Positions 44,436 through 56,215 of a DNA stretch of 64,000 nucleotides are shown piece after piece. Position 1 is the first letter of the stretch, and each line of letters begins with the position of its first letter. A program made the position numbers and the translations under genes. The notes below the pieces were generated by a model, which ran no database searches, was not told the DNA's origin, and saw only the letters and a list, made by a program, of their open reading frames with translations. Location of the stretch: contig NC_064652.1 of the NCBI RefSeq assembly GCF_001723175.1, positions 1,054,001 through 1,118,000 of the forward strand, read 5' to 3'. The stretch is from Penicillium oxalicum. Lineage: Eukaryota > Ascomycota > Eurotiomycetes > Eurotiales > Aspergillaceae.

Positions 44436-46882
44436 CTTCCTCTTCTAGGAGGCTTGATGCCACAAATTGATGCAGCTCTTATGGCCACGGAACTTGCGAG
44501 GCCGTGCCCCGGGAATACAGCATTGTCTGGTGAGAACGAATTGGCTCTTCTCTCACATGTTGACGGACGGAATTGAAGACGGCAGGCGTGAAGGATAATT
44601 GACAGTCAAAGAGATCACTGGACACAGAAACCGATAGCTTATTAGGAGCAATCGCTTTCAAATGGACTTTTTGACAAAATCTGGAAGATTGAAATTTGTC
44701 GAACGAAACTTGCTACCAAAATTTTGAAGACGAGCTCCGAATCAACAACCACTCCGGCACCATTCGATAGCCAAATAATCGAAGAGGGAAGAGCTCTTCC
44801 GCGGTTCCTAGTCTCATCGCTCTAGGCTGCCCAAGCCATGGCCGTGGCCCCACAAACGGTGGCCGAGAGGAGCCTTCGGCCGCGGTCCCCGCAAGAAAAC
44901 AAAAACACCAGGCCCCTTCATACTTTGCCGCCCGACTCTGTACTTTGTGTGGCTCACGACATTGGGACGCGAAGCAGGCCGGCGTAACTTCCAGAATATC
45001 TGGCTTCGGGGACGAAATCTTCCCCCATAGTCGGAAATGATTCACTTTGGAAACGTCCACATCTATAGTTGCCAGGAGTTTCCACCGAAGAATCATCGGC
45101 TGGGATTCATTTTTCATTGTGGTTCTTCACCGCCAAATGCCAAATGCTTCAAGCAAGCGTTGTAGGCCTAGACACGTTGATGTCCTCTGGAGACGAAGAT
45201 GATCCACAGCTCACGAAGCAGGCCAACGACAAGAACGGTTGTCGATAATATGTGGCTCCTCTTCCGTCATACATCACTTTTTCGCAGCAGTAGCGGCCCT
45301 AGCGGGCGGGTATTAGTGGAGTCTTCTTTCGCGATGAGGTAGGCAAAGCAGCAAAACTCGGTCAAAGCCCTGGAACCGGCTGAGCTGATCAGGGCTACTG
45401 CGACGACTGTTGATCGAATGAAAACTTCCAGGTATACTAGGCTTTTCTTTGAATCACCCAGCGAGAAATTGCGAGTTACCAATCTCTATCAGGAGAATAG
45501 ATTTACATACTGTATAGGTATTAGGTACAGTGTACACTCTGCACCGCTTCGTTGTCTAGCGGGCAGCTGTCTGGGATGCCCTCGACAAGCTGGCGACATA
45601 CTCCGATGCGTCCCCACCAAAGGCTGGGTATCCACGAGGCAGTAGCACATGCGCATCTGGTACCAGTCTTGAATCAACAGGCTCTTTGACTTACTGCCCG
45701 TGTAATCGATTCTGGGAAGAAGCGCTGTCCTACCTATGACTCACAATTTGACTTGAGGTGCGACGCTCTGAGCCCACGGGGATGGATTTGTGTTTATGCT
45801 AGTGTGAGGGACTGGTGATCATGCGGTCGCCTGGCTATATTAGACTTCACCGAATGCTGCCAGATTTCTCGTGGCGCAGCAGATTCCAGCTCGTGTACAG
45901 TAGCTGTATCCCTCGCTCCTTTCGTCAGGGACAAGCACAGTGCCCGCGCGGTCGAATCACCCGCCCAACAAGGGATCAGGCGGACCGATCCCTGCGGACG
46001 CATTGGAGCCAAGTCGAGCTCTCATACTGGTCAGAGGATACGACAAGTCGTTCGGTCTAGAGCCTCCTGGACCTGACCGGTGACGACCGGGGTGGTGTGA
46101 CCGATTGGAGAGATGATGCTGGGATTTCCCTCTGAGCTGTGAATCTGTATACACTATACAGTTCGGGGGTGGCATGGTCCTCCAACGCACTCACACTACT
46201 GCAGGCGATCGAGATATGAATGGAGGGGTGTTCGAGGTGTGGTGTCTCGACGGTGTACTACACGCCTCAAGTACTGTACATGCTCTGTTGACACGGGTCG
46301 ACTGAGCTACTATTACTTGCTGTTAGAATTAGTAGAAGGAGGAAGTACTACTGTAGATACAAGAAGCGACGATGTACTGATCATGTCACGACTACCGCTG
46401 TATCTGAGTCCCCGTCGTGGTGCACCCATGTCCCATGGACGAGAGCGAAACCCTCGAGGCCCGAGCGCGATGCCCAGTTGACCGCAGCCTGAGGCGGGTC
46501 TGTCGATCGGCGGTTTCCCGGGCAGCGCCGCCTTGCTCGGGCGCTGGCTTATCGGCAGATCAAACCCTCCATCCCAGAACCCGCCAGTCCTCGTCGTGAC
46601 TTGTTTACCAACGTGCTCTGCCCCTCCGTCGGGTTCATGTCTCTACAAGGCCATCCGCCGAGGAGCAGAAGTAGCCATCCTGCCGAGTTGGATGTCTGCG
46701 ACCTCCGCCACCCCCCAAGGCGATTCCAGAGGTGAGTTTGCCCCGCGTCAATAATTGCGACTCCTCTCCCCGACCGATGACGAAACCGGCCACCAAAAAC
46801 ACTGGTTGTCCGATCACCACGCAAGATCATGTCGAACCTGCGACCCATGCTCACACACCTCACCGTGATGATATAGATACCG
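44436..46882. other. Intergenic, 2.4 kb upstream of the RhoGEF-like gene
   Basis: No supported gene. A 134-codon minus-strand frame at 44713-45117 lacks any recognisable feature. A TGACTCA word occurs near 45737. An ATG at about 46694 followed by a GTGAGT-type donor could be an upstream exon of the RhoGEF-like gene, but no acceptor restores the right frame, so I did not use it. Confidence 0.45.
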
Positions 46883-49800
46883 ATGCCGGCTCTCACTACA
46901 CCCACACGCCCCTCCAATCGAGGAGGGAGTGTAAAGTCCCCACCGGCCAAAGTGCTCGATATTGGACAGCCGTTGGGGATCCACGACACAAACACGGTTC
47001 GCTCCCGAGTGCGCCAATGGCAGCAACAAGGGGGTGGCGTGATCACGATCAACGATGGAACGTATGACGACGATGGTGATGAGAATCAGCCCAAAGCGAA
47101 ACCAAGTGCAACGAAGCTGAAGCCGGAACGATTGGGAAAATCCGACAAGGAAACGGAGCGAGAGACCGAGAGTGAGAAGGAGAAGGAGAAGGAAAAAGAA
47201 CCGGAGAAGGAGAAGGTCAAAGACAAAATTCCAACCGTTCGCAAGCGAAGCCACAGCACTCCACGGAAGCGAGTGATCAGCGACGAGCACTGGAGGAAGA
47301 ATCGATCGACGACACAGACACCATCCCGCAACCTCCCGGCGCCCCGAAGGATCAACGAGTATACAACCAATGGCGGCGCCGGGTCACCGCGAGCCAAACG
47401 GGCGAGCGAGCGTGACGTTTTGGAAAAGACACGGGACCCGCCAAAGTTCAAGCATTATCGAATCCAGAATGGCTCAACATCGTCGATTGGAGAAGGGAAG
47501 CATTCCTCGAGTCGAAAGGATGCCGAGTCGGTCACCGACAGCGAGATCGAGGGAGACCAGGCTCGTTCAGCGAGGACATCGCAGATCTCGAGTGGTGTGG
47601 GCAAGGCGTCCAGTCCTGCAGAGGATATGGACTGGGCAAAGAGCGAGGCCGACTTTTCAGAACTGTCTCGAAGACGCGCCCGGGGTCCCCCCAAACCACC
47701 AAAAGGGGGAATTTTCGCTCACATGCTGGACGAATCTCGGAAGATGTTTAAACTGCCGGAGCCAGAGCCACCAAAGCCGACTCCACCTCCACCAGGGACG
47801 CGGGGGGCCAAAATTGAAGCGTGGCTGTCGGAGACCCCGGATCCTTTCCTCGAAAATACCGATTCGAAAAGTGATATCCCCGGTCCGCTAGATATCAAAT
47901 CCGCACGCGCGAGGCGGTCCCAGCGAATCGTGGATGAAATTGCGGCCAGCACTCCCTTGTCGGACATTTCACACGAAAGCGAACCTCGTCCCAGGAGCAG
48001 CGGCTCAAGACCCAAGAGTTCCCACAGCCGACATTCCAAAGATCTAGAAGAGTCCTCCGCGCTGGACGATGGCCGGGCTCCCCGAGACAGTCACACCAAT
48101 GGCGTCGAAAAGCCCCTCGCGCTCAGAATTCGGCGTGACAGGGAAAAAGCCCATGAAAACCTCGAAGTAGACAGTTTGGCACCATCCGAGTCAGATTTCC
48201 AGCCTTTCTCGGACGGCGGGTCGGAGGTCTCCGGGAATAATGCGCCTGTCCCCGTTGGTATCAGGAAGCCATTCCCCAGCACCGGACTTCATAGGTTGTC
48301 GACGATTGCATCGCGGGAAACCCTGAGCACTCTCCCCGAGGGAGAAGACGTCGCTGAAAGGGCTGCTTCTGCACAAACCCCCTCGCAAACTGCGGAAGAA
48401 GCTGAAGAGGCAGCTGAAAAGGAGGATCACTTTGACCCGGATTCTCTCCCGGGGGTCACGTCGCAGCTCCAACGACGTCACACAACCCACAAAGACCTTA
48501 TGTCGGTGCTTTCAGTATCCGCCTCCAGAAGTGGCAGTACTCGCTCCCGCAGAAGTGTTCGCTCGACCAGAAGCCGCATGGCTCATGCGACCATCCCTGA
48601 TCTCTTGGCTGAGCTCCGATCCGACGAGGTCAAATATATGCGCGAGCTCAAGACCTTGGTTGGAGGAGTGGTTCCAGTGCTGCTCACTTGTGTCCTTTCC
48701 CGATCCGACTCGGCCATTGCGGCAGGGCTGTTCCGGCCGTCTCTTGATCCCAAGGATGATCTTAATTTTTCCAAGCCGATCGTCAACATGGGCGTCGCCA
48801 CAGAACGCTTGAAAACTTTACACAAACGGATTCCTCAGGATGACGCCGACGCATTACTCACATGGGCGCAAGGGGCACAGAGAGTATACCGTGAATATCT
48901 GAAGGCCTGGAGGCTCGGCTTCAAAGATGTGATCGTGAACTTGGCCCCTCCGGATGAGGGTGAGAATGGAGGTAATGCCGACACGAAAAGTCTAGATGAA
49001 GGCATGGAGCGGGATGAGCAGGGTGATATTATTGGCGCCAACGGCGAGAAGGTGGACGTCGCGTACCTGCTGAAACGGCCTCTGGTCCGCTTGAAGTATC
49101 TTGCCAAGAGCTTCAAGGGTATCAATAATCTACAGCCATCCGCCAAAGCCGAGGAAATCGCATCCGCGTACGCCTTGCTCGTGGCGGAGGCTCGAAAGCG
49201 AGCGCGAGACGAGAGAGCTCGCCTGGAAGACGAGTCTGCGGCGAGCATCGATCCTACTCGTGCGCGCGACCCAATGACATTAGGCTTATCCAGCAACGTG
49301 GTTGTCGATCAGACTCGTCGCGTCCGTGCTCGCGATTTCTTCAACCTCTCTTTCTACCACTCCAGCGGCCAGCTGATCGATTGCCGGGCTGAGCTGTTAT
49401 ACCGCGATAATACGTCCAGCCATGGGCCAGGTGGGGATTTGCTGATTTGCGAAATCGATCACTCTGACCGATGGCTGCTCTTCCCGCCGATGGACCTACG
49501 ATGTGTCTCAGCCCGAGTTGGAGACAGCAAAGGCGAAATTGTCGTGATGCTCCGCAGCTCTCCCGAAGAGGAAAGGTATTGGCAGGAGTTAATCTCCCTC
49601 CGCATCGACGAAGTTGATATCGTGATGGAGTGGGTGCAATTGCTGGGTCAGGATCCCTTACCTCCGGCACTCTGCAGGAGCCAGAGCTTCATCAGCAGGG
49701 CAAAGCAGCACAAGTCTCGTCGATCGAGCGTGACAGAATCTCCACCTCGTGCCAACAACAGTGATGTAGAGGTGCCTATTGGCGAGAAAGTCACTAGGAA

Positions 49801-52042
49801 ACGGCGATCTCTCACGCCAAAGGAACACAACTCAGGTTCAAGCGTTGCCGGATCTTCTAGCACAGACTTCAGAAGCTCCGAGCTCTCAATGGCCACCCGG
49901 GAAACCGAACATCCCTCTGGAGACTCCGAAGTGTCTAGTAAGACCGCAGCCCGGCCTGGTTTGCCATCTTTACCATCCACAGTAACCTCTGAAAAGTCGG
50001 TAGGCGCATTGAAAAGATCCAAAGCAAAGAGACATTCGCGGCACGCGGACAGTGCAAATACGGCAACTGCACTGCCTCAGACCAACGCCGTTGATCATTC
50101 CAAAGAGGCCATTCCCTCACCAGCACGCTTCTACGGGAACGGCGTCAACCCGAAGGAAAATTCTCCGATCAAGGAGACAACGCCCAAGAAAGTAGCCCAG
50201 CCCCCGCGGGCCCGAGAATCGCCGGAGAGAGAATCGCCCCGTGTCTCTTCAACCCCTTCTGCGTATCTGCCAATGATCCCGAAGATCCGCAGCACCAGCA
50301 GCCAGACACACTTGTCTTCTCCATCGACTGGCACGCAAGAGGAAGAAGAAGACTACCCTCCCTTGGACGCATTACCAGAATCTCCGTCCCCAGAGACCCC
50401 TACTCGATCAGAGCGGCGTAAATCAAGGCGCAAGTCCAAACACGAAGAATCCCCTCCCCCGCCTCCTCCCCATCGCACTCCTAGCTCTTCTCCAAACAAG
50501 CTTTCCAACAGTCCAGTTCTTCCCGCGTCTGGTCTTCGACTCAAGCGTCGCGGCTCCTCGCCGCTGAAACACGAATACGAGCCTTCCACAGCTTCTGATT
50601 ACTCTGAGACCGATTCGGATGCCTCGACTGTCCGGCACTACACCTACTCCTCCTCTGACAGCTCCGCATCTGAAAGCGACTCGGAATCATACTCGTCACT
50701 TTCAGACGAAGAGGAAGACGAGCTTGAACCACCTAAGCCGATAGTGCCTCGGCCAAACGCCTCCGACGCGAGCTCTTTGTCTCCCTCCAATTCAGCTTCC
50801 CAAGGTGGATACCGCACTGTCCCACTTCAGCCATCTAAGTCGAGCAAAGCCTTTGCATCTGTATTCGCTTGGTCCGAAAAGGGAAGCTGGGATAGCCTCG
50901 TTCCGGACGAGTGCTCTGTCGTTGTCAGCCCTGGCCTGATTGAAGCGTTCAATGTGGGAAATAGCCCAAATCCAAGTGCCACGGACCGGGCATACCCCCA
51001 CTTGAAACCCGTGGTCTCTATGGAGCTTACGCCTCTAGTGCCCATTCGCAGGGGCACGGCGATCGACATCAGTATCCGCTCACCCCCCACTGATCGGTCG
51101 AATATGACCTCGAGCAACAACATCATGTTCCGCTCTCGAAACCCCGAAGAATGCGATGCTCTTTACAGTCTTATCAACCAGGCGCGTATCAATAATCCGA
51201 TCTACATCGCCTTGCAGAATGCCCGGGGTCCGATTTACGACGATTTTGTGCCCAACTTTGAGCAGCCTGCCACCAAAGCCGGAAGCAGTTGGCTCGGATT
51301 CCCTCGTCGCCGAAAGAGCTACCGAGCCTCTGACTCGCCTCGGTCTCTCGCCGAGGGCTCTGAGAGCAGTGTGGGAACAATGAGTAGCGCCTTTTCCGCA
51401 CTGAAGCGCTTCCGTGGTGGAAGCAAAATGTTCAATATCTCTCGCTCCACGGTGACCTCTCGAAACGGCCACGAGGAAAGCCTGTACTCCAGTTCTGGAG
51501 CCTCTTCAAACCCGTCTCCATCATCCGGCATTGGTCGAATCGCAGCCGCCATCAAGGGTGCTGATGGAATTGGCCTCTCAAACGCGAAGATCCGTCTCTA
51601 CCTCCGCGAGTCGGCGTCCAAATGGCGTGACATGGGCGCTGCGCGGCTGACAATTATGCCCGCGCCACCCAAGAACTCTTCCTCTCGCCCGGGTACCGCA
51701 ACCAGCGCGGTAGCCGAAGACCGGGACAACCGAGAGGACAGCTCCTCGCCACCAAGTTCGGGCGCAACTACCCCACGCCGCGACGCGGAATCCGAAAAAC
51801 GCATCATCATCCGCGGCAAGACACGCGGTGAAGTTTTACTGGATGTCTGTCTTCCCGAAAGCTCTTTCGAGAGAGTCGCTCGAACTGGTATCGCAGTGTC
51901 CGTCTACGAGGAGAACGAGGGTGGCGTAATCGCCAAACAAGGCGGCGTGGGCACAGGTACCCAGCGCATTTACATGCTTCAATTGAAGTCCGAGGCGGAG
52001 GCTGCATATACTTTTGGTCTTGTGGGCAAATTGCGGTATTAG
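46883..52042 (+). CDS. Large RhoGEF (Dbl-homology) domain protein with PH-like regions
   Basis: A single exon encodes 1719 aa. Residues 1-560 are disordered and rich in Ser, Arg, Pro, Lys and Glu, with a run of KEKEKEKEPEKEKVKDK. A Dbl-homology-like helical domain starts about residue 565 (HATIPDLLAELRSDEVKYMR) and runs to about 780. It includes VAYLLKRPLVRLKYLAKSFK, the place where DH domains contact the Rho GTPase. A PH-like region follows (about 805-925: FFNLSFYHSSGQLIDCRAEL, WLLFPPMDLRCVSARVGDSK). After a long Ser/Pro-rich linker a second PH-like region occurs at about 1315-1440 (VVVSPGLIEAF, IMFRSRNPEECDALYSLINQ), and a compact C-terminal domain ends LQLKSEAEAAYTFGLVGKLRY. It probably activates a Rho/Cdc42-type GTPase in polarity or wall signalling; the GTPase is unknown. 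The frame has a stop two codons before the chosen Met, so an upstream coding exon would need splicing. Confidence 0.82.
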   Translation: MPALTTPTRPSNRGGSVKSPPAKVLDIGQPLGIHDTNTVRSRVRQWQQQGGGVITINDGTYDDDGDENQPKAKPSATKLKPERLGKSDKETERETESEKEKEKEKEPEKEKVKDKIPTVRKRSHSTPRKRVISDEHWRKNRSTTQTPSRNLPAPRRINEYTTNGGAGSPRAKRASERDVLEKTRDPPKFKHYRIQNGSTSSIGEGKHSSSRKDAESVTDSEIEGDQARSARTSQISSGVGKASSPAEDMDWAKSEADFSELSRRRARGPPKPPKGGIFAHMLDESRKMFKLPEPEPPKPTPPPPGTRGAKIEAWLSETPDPFLENTDSKSDIPGPLDIKSARARRSQRIVDEIAASTPLSDISHESEPRPRSSGSRPKSSHSRHSKDLEESSALDDGRAPRDSHTNGVEKPLALRIRRDREKAHENLEVDSLAPSESDFQPFSDGGSEVSGNNAPVPVGIRKPFPSTGLHRLSTIASRETLSTLPEGEDVAERAASAQTPSQTAEEAEEAAEKEDHFDPDSLPGVTSQLQRRHTTHKDLMSVLSVSASRSGSTRSRRSVRSTRSRMAHATIPDLLAELRSDEVKYMRELKTLVGGVVPVLLTCVLSRSDSAIAAGLFRPSLDPKDDLNFSKPIVNMGVATERLKTLHKRIPQDDADALLTWAQGAQRVYREYLKAWRLGFKDVIVNLAPPDEGENGGNADTKSLDEGMERDEQGDIIGANGEKVDVAYLLKRPLVRLKYLAKSFKGINNLQPSAKAEEIASAYALLVAEARKRARDERARLEDESAASIDPTRARDPMTLGLSSNVVVDQTRRVRARDFFNLSFYHSSGQLIDCRAELLYRDNTSSHGPGGDLLICEIDHSDRWLLFPPMDLRCVSARVGDSKGEIVVMLRSSPEEERYWQELISLRIDEVDIVMEWVQLLGQDPLPPALCRSQSFISRAKQHKSRRSSVTESPPRANNSDVEVPIGEKVTRKRRSLTPKEHNSGSSVAGSSSTDFRSSELSMATRETEHPSGDSEVSSKTAARPGLPSLPSTVTSEKSVGALKRSKAKRHSRHADSANTATALPQTNAVDHSKEAIPSPARFYGNGVNPKENSPIKETTPKKVAQPPRARESPERESPRVSSTPSAYLPMIPKIRSTSSQTHLSSPSTGTQEEEEDYPPLDALPESPSPETPTRSERRKSRRKSKHEESPPPPPPHRTPSSSPNKLSNSPVLPASGLRLKRRGSSPLKHEYEPSTASDYSETDSDASTVRHYTYSSSDSSASESDSESYSSLSDEEEDELEPPKPIVPRPNASDASSLSPSNSASQGGYRTVPLQPSKSSKAFASVFAWSEKGSWDSLVPDECSVVVSPGLIEAFNVGNSPNPSATDRAYPHLKPVVSMELTPLVPIRRGTAIDISIRSPPTDRSNMTSSNNIMFRSRNPEECDALYSLINQARINNPIYIALQNARGPIYDDFVPNFEQPATKAGSSWLGFPRRRKSYRASDSPRSLAEGSESSVGTMSSAFSALKRFRGGSKMFNISRSTVTSRNGHEESLYSSSGASSNPSPSSGIGRIAAAIKGADGIGLSNAKIRLYLRESASKWRDMGAARLTIMPAPPKNSSSRPGTATSAVAEDRDNREDSSSPPSSGATTPRRDAESEKRIIIRGKTRGEVLLDVCLPESSFERVARTGIAVSVYEENEGGVIAKQGGVGTGTQRIYMLQLKSEAEAAYTFGLVGKLRY

Positions 52043-52737
52043 GTATGCTGTCAATTAACCCGATCAGATATGAAGCACTGAAGCGTGACTTTTTGAAGAT
52101 TTTGCCGCTCTCTCTTCCTTTCCTTTCTCACCCTTTCCGTTTTGTTTTCTTTTTCTTTCTTCCTCTTCTTTTCACCTTTTTCATCGGTGAGGATTACTTT
52201 GTTGTGATACTTTTGGTTCGTGGGCAATGGCCGATGGTGGCTTGATTGCTGGAGGGTGGATGGATACATACCAGTTGGCAGTATATTGTTTTTGTCTTTT
52301 CTATGATAACCCCATTGTTCTCTGATGTATATTTTATGATCTCCAATAGAGCTCATCCCTGTAAGGTGAACTATCATAGCTTCGTGTGTACACCCAGACA
52401 GACATGCTTTATTTTTTACAAAGTCAATACCTAATCATCCATTTTGTCCGGCTACCTACCTAACGCACTAAGATATGAATGTAACAAATCATTTACGCCC
52501 GCGACCTATGAGGTTGCACCTTTGAATTAGAGTTGCCAAGGGAGGTAAGAGGTTGGATGAATCTCATTCATAGTTGGGCACTACACCCCCTGCATCATGG
52601 TCCAGTCGGTCGTAAATAGTATGTATCATTCCAGGCTTCAGGTAAACAGATACTGGGTAAGGTAGTCGGAAATTCTATGGAAAGCAGGAGTAACTGGCTT
52701 GATGAAATGTATGTGTTGCCAGAGCGATCTCAACATA
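52043..52737. other. Intergenic between convergent genes
   Basis: The 3' sides of the RhoGEF-like gene (plus) and RDH54 (minus). It begins with a strongly T/C-rich stretch (52090-52190). No gene is seen. Confidence 0.55.
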
Positions 52738-55711
52738 CTAAGCGTCCAGAACAACAGCAGGTGGAAGTTCAACCTGTGCTCCGCTCGTTTTCTTAAACAG
52801 GTACCCGATCTGGTTACACTCATCTTTGAGCAAGTCGACAAGAATATCATCGTCGACTGCGGCTGCAATCTCATTCTCGTCATCATTGTCGCCGCACAGA
52901 AGAGAGGGGTCGACATGAGCGTATTGCGCCAGAGATTGGTGCATCTTGTCCTTTTGCGATTTGGACCTGGTCTTACCACCACGGTGGCTTGTCGTTTGTC
53001 TACGACGGGACTTTTCGCGAATGTCCCGTTCTTGCTTCTCCATGTCCACTTCTGAAGCCTTCATGAGAGTGGGCAAATCCGGTAGATCCTCGTCATCGTC
53101 TTCATCCTCTCCCTCATCGTCCAGTTCGGACGGTGGGTCACTCAGTTCCGAGAGGTCAGTGTCAAGATTCTCTTTGGGTGTCGTGGTTCCCGACAGAACT
53201 GGTGCGATTCCCTTTCCACCACAATCGCATCCCAAAAGTTCATGTGTCTGGCAAGTGCTTTCCTCATCAAGACGGAAAAGATCTCGTAATTCGGCCGTCG
53301 AAAACTGTGACACACTATCTTTGTGCTCCATGACGCTGTCTGCCAGGCCGAGTTTGGTCACCTGGCGCTGCCAGATTTTCTCCTCCAAGCTCCCCTTCAG
53401 AACAACCCGGTAAATGCGGCAGTGGTTCTTCTGACCATCGCGATGGATGCGTGCCATTGCTTGGATATCCGTAGCAGGGTTCCAGTCTACATCGAAGAGA
53501 ATCAATCGACTAGCGCCTATGAGATTCAGACCGGTACCCCCTGCCTTGGCAGAGAGTAGAAAGGCAAAACAGGCCTCCGCGGGGAGGCGATTGAAATCAT
53601 CCACAAGTGGCTGACGCTTTTGAGCAGGCGTGCTGCCGTCCAGACGAAGGAATGGGAGACCGAGGGATGTGAGTAGGGTTGCTAGGAGGGTCAAGGTTGA
53701 GGTGTAATTTGACACGAGAACTATCTTTTCAGACGTCTTCGCATGTAAACTGTCAAGGATCTGATCTAGAACGCGAATTTTCGAACTTGCGGACGCCGAG
53801 AACTGACGCACGAGATTTGGAGGTAGTGAAGCCAGAAGAGCACTGATTGTTTCGTTTGGTGAATCATCGGTATTCTTCGCAGAAAGAAGAGAGGGACTGT
53901 TGCACAGCTTCTTCAGGATGGTTATGAGCTGAAGGGCACTTTCTGCGTTGCCCATCGCCGTTTGGAAAATGGGCGATTGAAGCACAGCCTTGTAGATGTT
54001 CGCCTGGACACGGGTCGGTTTGCAAAAGAGAACATATTCTGATTTCGGCGGAAGGTACTTGGACAGGATGTCGGCTGTTCTGCGAAGAATGAATTTGGAA
54101 GTCAACTCTCGGAGTTCTTCACTGCGAGATTCACCCTTCTCAACGTCCTTCTTGGTGGCCTCGGGTTGTCGACTTCGTACAATGGGAGTTTCAAACTCCC
54201 GGATGAACGATTTGAAATTGCCCAAGACACCAGGATTGACCAGATCGACGGCAGCGAAAAATTCCTTCAAATCATTCTGAATTGGAGTTCCAGATAAAAT
54301 CACTCTTTTCGCTGCATTAAGGGATTGAATCGCTTGGCCACTCTTGTTTTGCAAAGTTTTCAAGCGATGTCCCTCATCTGCAATGACAATATCAACGCCA
54401 ACACCCCTGGACAAGCCTTCCTGCACAGTCCTCAGCTTCTCATAGCCGACAATCATAATACTATATGCTTTGCCTTTGGTAAAATCGGTCAGACGTTTCC
54501 GCTTGTCGTCAAAGACGAAAACACCAAGTCTCTCATTGCCCAGCCACTTGCGGAACTCTTTGCGCCAGTTGTTGATCAGAGTCACGGGGCAAACAATGAG
54601 GGCTTTCTTGATAACGGGGGGCTCGCCGTAAATAGGGTTCTGCTTGAGCAATGTCCACAGCAAGGCTATTGTCTGCAAAGTCTTGCCCAAGCCCATGTCG
54701 TCCGCCAAGATGGCGCCCTCGCCATTGAAGTCGCGCATCCCCATCACACACTCGTAAAGAAATTTGACACCCTCGCGCTGATGTTGCCGTAGGCTTTTGG
54801 TGAGCAGTGGATCAACCACTACGTCGACAATTTGCTTGCCTGGAGGTGCAGACTGTGGGCGAGGCATGACCAAAGCCCCTTTGGCGAGTGGGTCGTGCCG
54901 CGGAGTGACGGTTCCAAGACTTGTCGACGTGTTCGTGTTATTATCAAGAAGCGGTCTTTTGTACGCTCCCAGTCTCTTTGCTGGCTTGCCGGTGGAGGTC
55001 CCATCGGAAGTAGACACTTCGCCTTTGATGGACGCAGTGTAGCTCGGTCCTGTCGGTAGTAGCCGTTTCTGTGGCTCTCTCCTCGTCATGGTCGGGAGTG
55101 ATGTTTTTGCAGGGGTTTTGGTAGACCCAGCGGCGGGCTTCGAATCACTAAAGCTCTGCTTGGCTGCCAGGTACTCGTTTCGTGGAATCTCGGAGTCTAT
55201 TTCAACTTCTTTGCCGGCGATGTAGAGCATTTTACCGGGCTCAAGCTCCGATTCGTATGCCACCCGTCCCATATCTTTGCCTCCCACGTCGCGAAGGTAT
55301 AGAAAGCCACTCCGAACGGCGAGTATCCATCTCCGTCCCACGTCTTGTTCTTCTTTGCTGTTGGTTTCCGCCTTTACAGAAAATTGTGTTATTTTCAGAC
55401 TTCAATAACCAGAATGATGATATTTGAATCCAGAAGACTCACCATAGCGCGTTGAAGAATCTCTCGTAGATCGCCTTATCCTGGGGTGTTGGGTTGGCCG
55501 ACGCCCTGGCTGAAGATTCTTGGCCCACATTTTTAACTTGTAAAAGCGGTTTCCGGCTACTGGGTGACGATACGGATGGCAATGGTTGCTCGGCGCTCAC
55601 ATCATCTTTTGACAGACGAGGCCTTTTCGTAGGGGGATCTGTTGAGTCATTCGTGGATAACGAAGTGTCTGCTTTCCTGATCAAAGGAGGCTTGAAGGGC
55701 TTGAAAACCAT
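52738..55711 (-). CDS. RDH54: RDH54/RAD54B-type Swi2/Snf2 DNA translocase, with an apparent one-base deletion
   Basis: Rdh54 (Tid1) is a dsDNA-dependent ATPase that works with Rad51/Dmc1 in homologous recombination. Exons are 55443-55711 and 52738-55371 (71-nt intron). The N-terminal exon (MVFKPFKPPLIRKA) ends ERFFNALW and joins RKPTAKKNKTWDGDGY, the conserved Rdh54 entry motif. The frame then breaks near 55318-55330: LAVRSGFLYLRDVGGKDMGR continues only if one base is added after GGATAC. Downstream all helicase motifs are intact: ADDMGLGKT (Walker A), IADEGH (DEGH box), LSGTPIQN, LRLDGSTPAQKRQ, LLSAKAGGTGLNLIGASR and DIQAMARIHRDGQK. The C-terminus is acidic with a Cys cluster (CQTHELLGCDCGG). 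A gene finder could bypass the break with another acceptor (after TTATTGAAG), losing the entry motif. With one base restored the product is 967 aa. Confidence 0.9.
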
Positions 55712-56215
55712 CGCGACTCGTTCAACGATAATCGAAGAAAGGACGCGGCGCGGAGGAAATCACCGCGCGCAATGAAGCGCGTGGTCACATGATCCGATCT
55801 TCAATATGAGCCCGAAATGGGCAAGAGCATAAAGTCCCCGGGCTGCAGGGTTTACTTTTTTTTTTTATTAAAGTCCCGACTGAAGACGGGATGCGGAGGT
55901 TTTTGACGAGAAATACTCGAGGATGAACACAATTGAAAAGATCACGAAGAGTTTCTTGGGGAATCAAACACTAAATAAATAATTACAATCGTGGGCGAGA
56001 GTCATTAGGGTTGATGTACAGAGCAGCAGTCACATGTATTGAAATAGACTCAGTTCATCTTGAGATATGAGCCTTTGAGATCGCATTATTGGCGAAAGAG
56101 GCAGGACACCGGCGCAAGTAGCGAGTGCAGCTCGAATTTGTGAGCGTCTCAAACCCCTCAATTTTGAACCTGCGACCCCTTGTTCCTTTTTTTGTCTCTT
56201 GTTGTTTCTTCCATC
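55712..56215. other. Intergenic, RDH54 promoter side and permease 3' side
   Basis: About 500 bp with an 11-nt T tract at 55857-55867 region. No gene or clear element is seen. Confidence 0.5.

Noticed and set aside
44713..45117. 134-codon minus-strand frame as a small gene
   Set aside because: It has no recognisable domain, signal or coding-type context, and it probably arises by chance in GC-mixed DNA.
46694..46882. Upstream exon of the RhoGEF-like gene starting MSATSATPQGDSR with a GTGAGT-type donor
   Set aside because: No acceptor between there and 46883 joins it in the frame of the main exon. The main-exon Met was kept, though an upstream exon remains possible.
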